From contig JAEYYZ010000137.1 of NCBI GenBank assembly GCA_023428185.1, positions 1-15,251 on the forward strand: a stretch of 15,251 nucleotides of DNA, read 5' to 3'. The stretch's first letter is position 1. Each line of letters opens with the position of its first letter. The translations under genes and the position numbers were made by a program. This stretch comes from Actinomycetes bacterium (GTDB lineage: Bacteria > Actinomycetota > Actinomycetes > Actinomycetales > Demequinaceae). Under the pieces are notes generated by a model. It was given only the letters and a program-made list of their open reading frames with translations, searched no databases and had not been told where the DNA came from. Shown in pieces: positions 12,549-15,251 of this stretch.

Positions 12549-13207
12549 GCGTCACAACCGCCACTCTCGAGTTCCGCCTGCCGGGGCGTTGGATCCAGCT
12601 GGATCCGCGAAACAAGGAGGCGTCACTCGCCGAGATCAAGGGGTTTGTGGCACGCGTGGGTTCCAAGCGTGACGATGCAGCGAAGGCCCGTGCCATCCTT
12701 TCTGAGAATCTCCGTGCCACGCTCGAGCAGGCGCAGACGTCCGAGTTTCAATCCATCTTCATCTGTGAAGAGATCGCTGAAGGCGTCCCGTTCCCTGCGA
12801 CTATCACCGTGTACGAGCCCGATCTACGCATGTCGCCCGCCGTGGGCACATCACCCGAGGCAGTCATCGGGACCCTTCGCAAGGCATTGGCGGAGATGGG
12901 CGTGGAAGGCGTGGACGAGGCGGTAGAGATTGACCTTGAGGAAGCTAAGGCGCTGCGGATCACGCGTCACCAAGTGACATCGATGCCGCATGATCTCGAC
13001 GAGGCAGCGACGGCGGGCGTGGGTGCAGGCACAGACGTGATCGACCACCCCACCCTGGCGGTGGACTACTGGTACACACGCCCTGGCACCAAGCGATTCG
13101 TGGTGGCCTCGTTCTTCACGCCCGTGGCCGACGCTCCTCACGTCATTGCTGACTTCTTTGACAACGTGGTGAGGGCTTCACGCGTGGTGGTGCCTCACCC
13201 GGCGTGA
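12545..13207 (+). CDS. Conserved-looking protein of unknown function, last gene of the T7SS-like operon
   Basis: 220 aa, soluble, without signal peptide or membrane helix. It begins with a beta-rich stretch (ATLEFRLPGRWIQLDP), a helical middle section (ASLAEIKGFVARV...ILSENLRATLEQAQ), then IFICEEIAEGVPFPATITVYEPDL and, near the end, LAVDYWYTRPGTKRFVVASFFTPVADAPHVIADFFDNVVRA. From memory, proteins of this style occur beside actinobacterial T7SS genes, but I cannot name a domain. It could be a cytosolic immunity protein, chaperone or secretion adaptor. The GTG start overlaps the lipoprotein stop codon (GTGA), making it the fifth and last coupled gene. It converges on ino1, with hairpins in the gap. 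Confidence 0.75.
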   Translation: MSVTTATLEFRLPGRWIQLDPRNKEASLAEIKGFVARVGSKRDDAAKARAILSENLRATLEQAQTSEFQSIFICEEIAEGVPFPATITVYEPDLRMSPAVGTSPEAVIGTLRKALAEMGVEGVDEAVEIDLEEAKALRITRHQVTSMPHDLDEAATAGVGAGTDVIDHPTLAVDYWYTRPGTKRFVVASFFTPVADAPHVIADFFDNVVRASRVVVPHPA

Positions 13208-13247
13208 GTCGGCGCTTGCGCGCAGGTTGTCTGGTCACATGCAAGAA

Positions 13248-13285
13248 GCCGGGCCGCCCACCCCAGGGGAGTGAGCAGGCCCGGC
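13248..13285. terminator. Probable terminator hairpin between converging genes
   Basis: GCCGGGCC (13248-13255) pairs perfectly with GGCCCGGC (13278-13285). The 22-base loop can fold further through CCCC/GGGG. It lies about 40 bases past the stop of the 220-aa gene and about 35 past the stop of ino1 on the other strand, so it can serve both directions. No T-run follows on either side, as is usual in high-GC Actinobacteria. Confidence 0.6.
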
Positions 13286-13292
13286 CTCTGTA

Positions 13293-13307
13293 GGGCCGAT
13301 GCGGCCC
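13293..13307 (-). terminator. Small hairpin directly after ino1
   Basis: GGGCC (13293-13297) and GGCCC (13303-13307) form a 5-bp stem with a 5-base loop, ending 14 bases from the ino1 stop codon. With the larger hairpin next to it, this makes a tandem structure for the ino1 transcript. Confidence 0.45.
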
Positions 13308-13320
13308 GCAACTGTGGGGA

Positions 13321-14400
13321 TTAGCGCTCGCGCGTACCCGCGATGAACTCCTCGAGGTGCTTGCGGCCGAGCGTGTCTTCGGTCTGCACGGGCGGGGACT
13401 TCATGAAGTACGTGGAGGCGGACAGGATGGGTCCGCCCACGCCACGGTCCTTAGCGATCTTGGCTGCGCGGATGGCGTCGATGATGATGCCTGCGGAGTT
13501 GGGGGAGTCCCACACCTCGAGCTTGTACTCAAGGTTCAAGGGGACCTCACCGAACGCGCGACCCTCAAGGCGCACATAGGCCCACTTGCGGTCGTCGAGC
13601 CAGGCCACAAAGTCCGAGGGACCAATGTGGACGTCGTCGGCCGCCATGTCGCCGTCGAGGTTGGACGTCACGGCCTGGGTCTTGGAGATTTTCTTGGACT
13701 CAAGGCGGTCACGCTCAAGCATGTTCTTGAAGTCCATGTTGCCGCCCACGTTGAGCTGGTACGTGCGGTCAAGCTTCACGCCGCGGTCCTCGAACAGTTT
13801 GGCCATGACGCGGTGCGTGATGGTGGCACCCACCTGGGACTTGATGTCGTCGCCCACAATGGGCACGCCGGCGTCCTCAAACTTCTTGGCCCACGCGGGG
13901 TCCGATGCGATGAACACGGGCAACGCGTTCACAAACGCCACGCCAGCGTCGATGGCGCACTGGGCGTAGAACTTGGCTGCCTCTTCGGAGCCCACGGGCA
14001 GGTAGCACACCAGCACGTCGGCTTGAGTGTCTTTGAGCACCTGGACCACGTCTACGGGCTTCTCGTCGGACTCGGTGATGGTCATCCGGTAGTACTTGCC
14101 AAGGCCGTCGTAGGTGTGGCCACGCAACACCTGGATGTCCGTCTTGGGGACGTCCGCGATCTTGATGGTGTTGTTCTCAGAGGACTCGGTGGCCTCGATG
14201 AGTTCCTTGCCCACCTTGAGCGAGTCCACGTCAAACGCGGCCACAAACTCGATGTCAGAGATGTGGTAATCGCCAAACTGGACGTGCATGAGTCCGGGCA
14301 CCGTGGCATCGGCCGGGGTGTCCTTGTAGAACTCCACGCCCTGAATGAGGGACGTGGCACAGTTGCCGACGCCCACAATGGCAACGCGCAATGTGGCCAT
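13321..14400 (-). CDS. ino1: Inositol-3-phosphate synthase (myo-inositol-1-phosphate synthase)
   Basis: 359 aa, the usual length of the actinobacterial enzyme. It converts glucose-6-phosphate to inositol-3-phosphate using NAD, the first step towards phosphatidylinositol, its mannosides and mycothiol. Visible features: the N-terminal Rossmann motif IVGVGNCATSL (8-18), VCYLPVGSEEA (131-141), GDDIKSQVGATITHR (183-197), and NVGGNMDFKNM (217-227) followed by the lysine-rich ERDRLESKKISKTQAV active-site region, then LEYKLEVWDSPNSAGIIIDAIRAAKIA near the end. AAAGGAG precedes the ATG. It follows the PadR gene after 24 bp on the same strand, too little room for a typical separate promoter, so both are probably one transcript. 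Control of inositol synthesis by that regulator is inferred. Confidence 0.97.
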   Translation of the reverse strand: MATLRVAIVGVGNCATSLIQGVEFYKDTPADATVPGLMHVQFGDYHISDIEFVAAFDVDSLKVGKELIEATESSENNTIKIADVPKTDIQVLRGHTYDGLGKYYRMTITESDEKPVDVVQVLKDTQADVLVCYLPVGSEEAAKFYAQCAIDAGVAFVNALPVFIASDPAWAKKFEDAGVPIVGDDIKSQVGATITHRVMAKLFEDRGVKLDRTYQLNVGGNMDFKNMLERDRLESKKISKTQAVTSNLDGDMAADDVHIGPSDFVAWLDDRKWAYVRLEGRAFGEVPLNLEYKLEVWDSPNSAGIIIDAIRAAKIAKDRGVGGPILSASTYFMKSPPVQTEDTLGRKHLEEFIAGTRER

Positions 14401-14424
14401 GTTCTTACTCCTTTGTTGTGTTAC

Positions 14425-15039
14425 TCAGTTGTCGCCCGCGGAAGCGGTCTTGGGGTTGGTTCCGCGGGAAGCGGATCGTTCGTTTTCAATGAGCTGGTCC
14501 AGCCACTCGACCTCGCGCTCAACGCGCTCGAGGCCGTGACGCTGAAGTTCAGCGGTGTAGTTGTCGTGGCGCTCGCGTACTGCTTTGAGGCCTTGTGAAA
14601 TCTCTTCGAGCCGCTCGGACAAACGGCTGCGGCGTCCCTCGAGGATGCGCAGGCGGGTGGCGTGGTCGGTCTTGGAGAACATGGAGAAGCGCACATCGAA
14701 GGCGTCGTCGTCCCAAGACGATGCTCCGGCGTGCGCAAGTTCTGCGGCAAGTTGGTCCTTGCCCGCTGTGGTGAGGCCGTACGCGATACGGGAGCGGCGG
14801 GCGGCGGCCGCAGGCTTGGCGGTGGCGCGAGCCGAACGGCGGGTGTCTTCGATTTCGTCCGTGACCTCGATGAGGCCGTCGCTCACCATGCGCTTGAGGC
14901 AGGGGTAAAGCGAGCCATAACTGAGCGCCCGGAAGGGGCCCAACTCGGCGCCCAAACGCTTGCGGATCTCGTAACCGTGAAGGGGGCGTTCCGCAAGGGT
15001 GCCAAGGATGGCGAGCGTCAAGACGTCAGTCTTGGTCAC
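14425..15039 (-). CDS. PadR family transcriptional regulator
   Basis: 204 aa. The N-terminal winged helix is clear: TKTDVLTLAILGTLAERPLHGYEIRKRL (2-29), then the recognition-helix region LSYGSLYPCLKRMVSDGLIEV (39-59), typical of PadR. A basic, Ala-rich insert (about 67-85) and AYGLTTAGK (86-94) follow. The C-terminal half is a long charged coiled coil (about 125-190) for dimerisation. The start is GTG 15039, with GGAGG five bases upstream; an open extension to 15243 is non-coding by this evidence. Inducer unknown. The palindrome at 15103-15121 lies in its promoter region, so autorepression is likely, and with it repression of ino1 downstream. Confidence 0.92.
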   Translation of the reverse strand: MTKTDVLTLAILGTLAERPLHGYEIRKRLGAELGPFRALSYGSLYPCLKRMVSDGLIEVTDEIEDTRRSARATAKPAAAARRSRIAYGLTTAGKDQLAAELAHAGASSWDDDAFDVRFSMFSKTDHATRLRILEGRRSRLSERLEEISQGLKAVRERHDNYTAELQRHGLERVEREVEWLDQLIENERSASRGTNPKTASAGDN

Positions 15040-15102
15040 AATCGCCTCCGGTGGCACAGGAACATTGGTGGGCACGATGTATCGCGCAGGTGTAGCAAGT
15101 AA

Positions 15103-15121
15103 ATGTATCGATTCGATACAT
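15103..15121. promoter_or_regulatory. 19-bp perfect palindrome, probable PadR operator, with an extra half-site
   Basis: ATGTATCGA, T, TCGATACAT. PadR proteins typically bind ATGT...ACAT palindromes, which fits. A further half-site, ATGTATCG, lies at 15077-15084 in the same orientation, 26 bp away. On the minus strand, TTTACT and TACATC are spaced 16 bp apart as possible -35 and -10 elements, which would put the palindrome at the -35 and the half-site at the -10. The site lies between padR and the divergent gene at 15187. Confidence 0.7.
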
Positions 15122-15177
15122 CGCGCGCAAGTGCGGCGGCCTCGGCGAGGGAACCCTGTGCCCACCGGGTGCGTTTC

Positions 15178-15183
15178 TACACT
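15178..15183 (+). promoter_or_regulatory. Leaderless -10 box of the divergent gene at the window end
   Basis: TACACT (TAnnnT) is followed by six bases and a GTG at 15190, in frame with the ATG at 15187. The distance is what leaderless genes in this window show, which slightly favours GTG 15190 as the real start. Confidence 0.4.
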
Positions 15184-15186
15184 GAC

Positions 15187-15251
15187 ATGGTGAGAGATAA
15201 CGAGGGACCAGAGCGCAGGTCGCTGAGGCCTGGAGCACAGCAAGGCGGCAA
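15187..15251 (+). CDS. Start of a divergent gene, possibly a penicillin-binding protein (partial)
   Basis: Only about 21 codons are inside the window (MVRDNEGPERRSLRPGAQ...), charged and Pro/Gly-rich with no stop. This is the kind of disordered cytoplasmic tail that precedes the membrane anchor of class A penicillin-binding proteins, and in many Actinobacteria such a gene lies next to padR-ino1. The sequence itself has no diagnostic motif, so the product is inferred from gene order alone. Start: ATG 15187, or GTG 15190 if leaderless. Confidence 0.4.
   Translation, partial: MVRDNEGPERRSLRPGAQQGG

Noticed and set aside
13357..14598. Long 413-codon open frame on plus, opposite ino1 and the end of padR
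   Set aside because: It lies antisense to the unmistakable ino1 gene, and its His/Val/Gly/Leu-rich translation looks like the shadow of GC-rich codons; no ribosome site or family motif.
15040..15243. N-terminal extension of the PadR frame by 68 codons
   Set aside because: The extension covers the palindromic operator, the promoter and the divergent start region, while GTG 15039 has a good ribosome site and begins exactly at the conserved PadR domain.

Overview
The window looks like actinobacterial chromosome. GC content is high, there are several GTG starts, and many genes appear leaderless (a TAnnnT-type -10 box ending 6-7 bases before the start codon). The gene order murJ - DUF6049 - NUDIX / cca ... 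ino1 - padR / (probable penicillin-binding protein) resembles the neighbourhood of oriC in many Actinobacteria; in Mycobacterium tuberculosis the matching block is pcnA (Rv3907c), mutT4 (Rv3908), Rv3909 and mviN (Rv3910). A Micrococcales-type organism is my best guess, but the sequence alone does not fix the genus.

Layout. (1) Positions 1-3230, minus strand: an overlapping operon NUDIX hydrolase -> DUF6049 exported membrane protein -> MurJ lipid II flippase, with MurJ cut by the window edge. (2) 3285-4739, plus: CCA-adding tRNA nucleotidyltransferase, divergent from the NUDIX gene over 54 bp. (3) 4784-5879: an AbiEi-like/DUF559 nuclease gene framed by two 56-bp inverted copies of a patterned repeat, each next to a C-rich or G-rich tract. 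I consider this one of the two most interesting structures here. (4) 5870-7192, minus: an MFS transporter, divergent from (5) 7252-9842, plus: an acyltransferase-3 membrane protein, a DUF805 protein and a LysE-type exporter. (6) 9937-13207, plus: five genes joined by overlaps. They encode two small helical proteins, a type VII secretion (T7SS)-like protein with a membrane segment and an alpha/beta-hydrolase domain, a lipoprotein and a 220-aa unknown. The layout resembles a T7SS lipase toxin locus with helper proteins and a lipoprotein immunity factor. (7) 13208-13320: a hairpin-rich convergent terminator region. (8) 13321-15039, minus: inositol-3-phosphate synthase behind a PadR regulator, with a perfect 19-bp palindrome at the padR promoter. 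(9) From 15187, plus: the first codons of a divergent gene, probably a penicillin-binding protein judged by gene order only.

Much of the window serves envelope and housekeeping work: peptidoglycan precursor export (MurJ), inositol supply for phosphatidylinositol and mycothiol (Ino1 under a PadR switch), tRNA maturation (Cca) and small-molecule or acyl-group transport and modification. The nuclease gene and the five-gene hydrolase operon are accessory insertions into this conserved backbone. No tRNA, rRNA, CRISPR array or recognisable transposase was seen, and no gene-free stretch exceeds about 180 bp.
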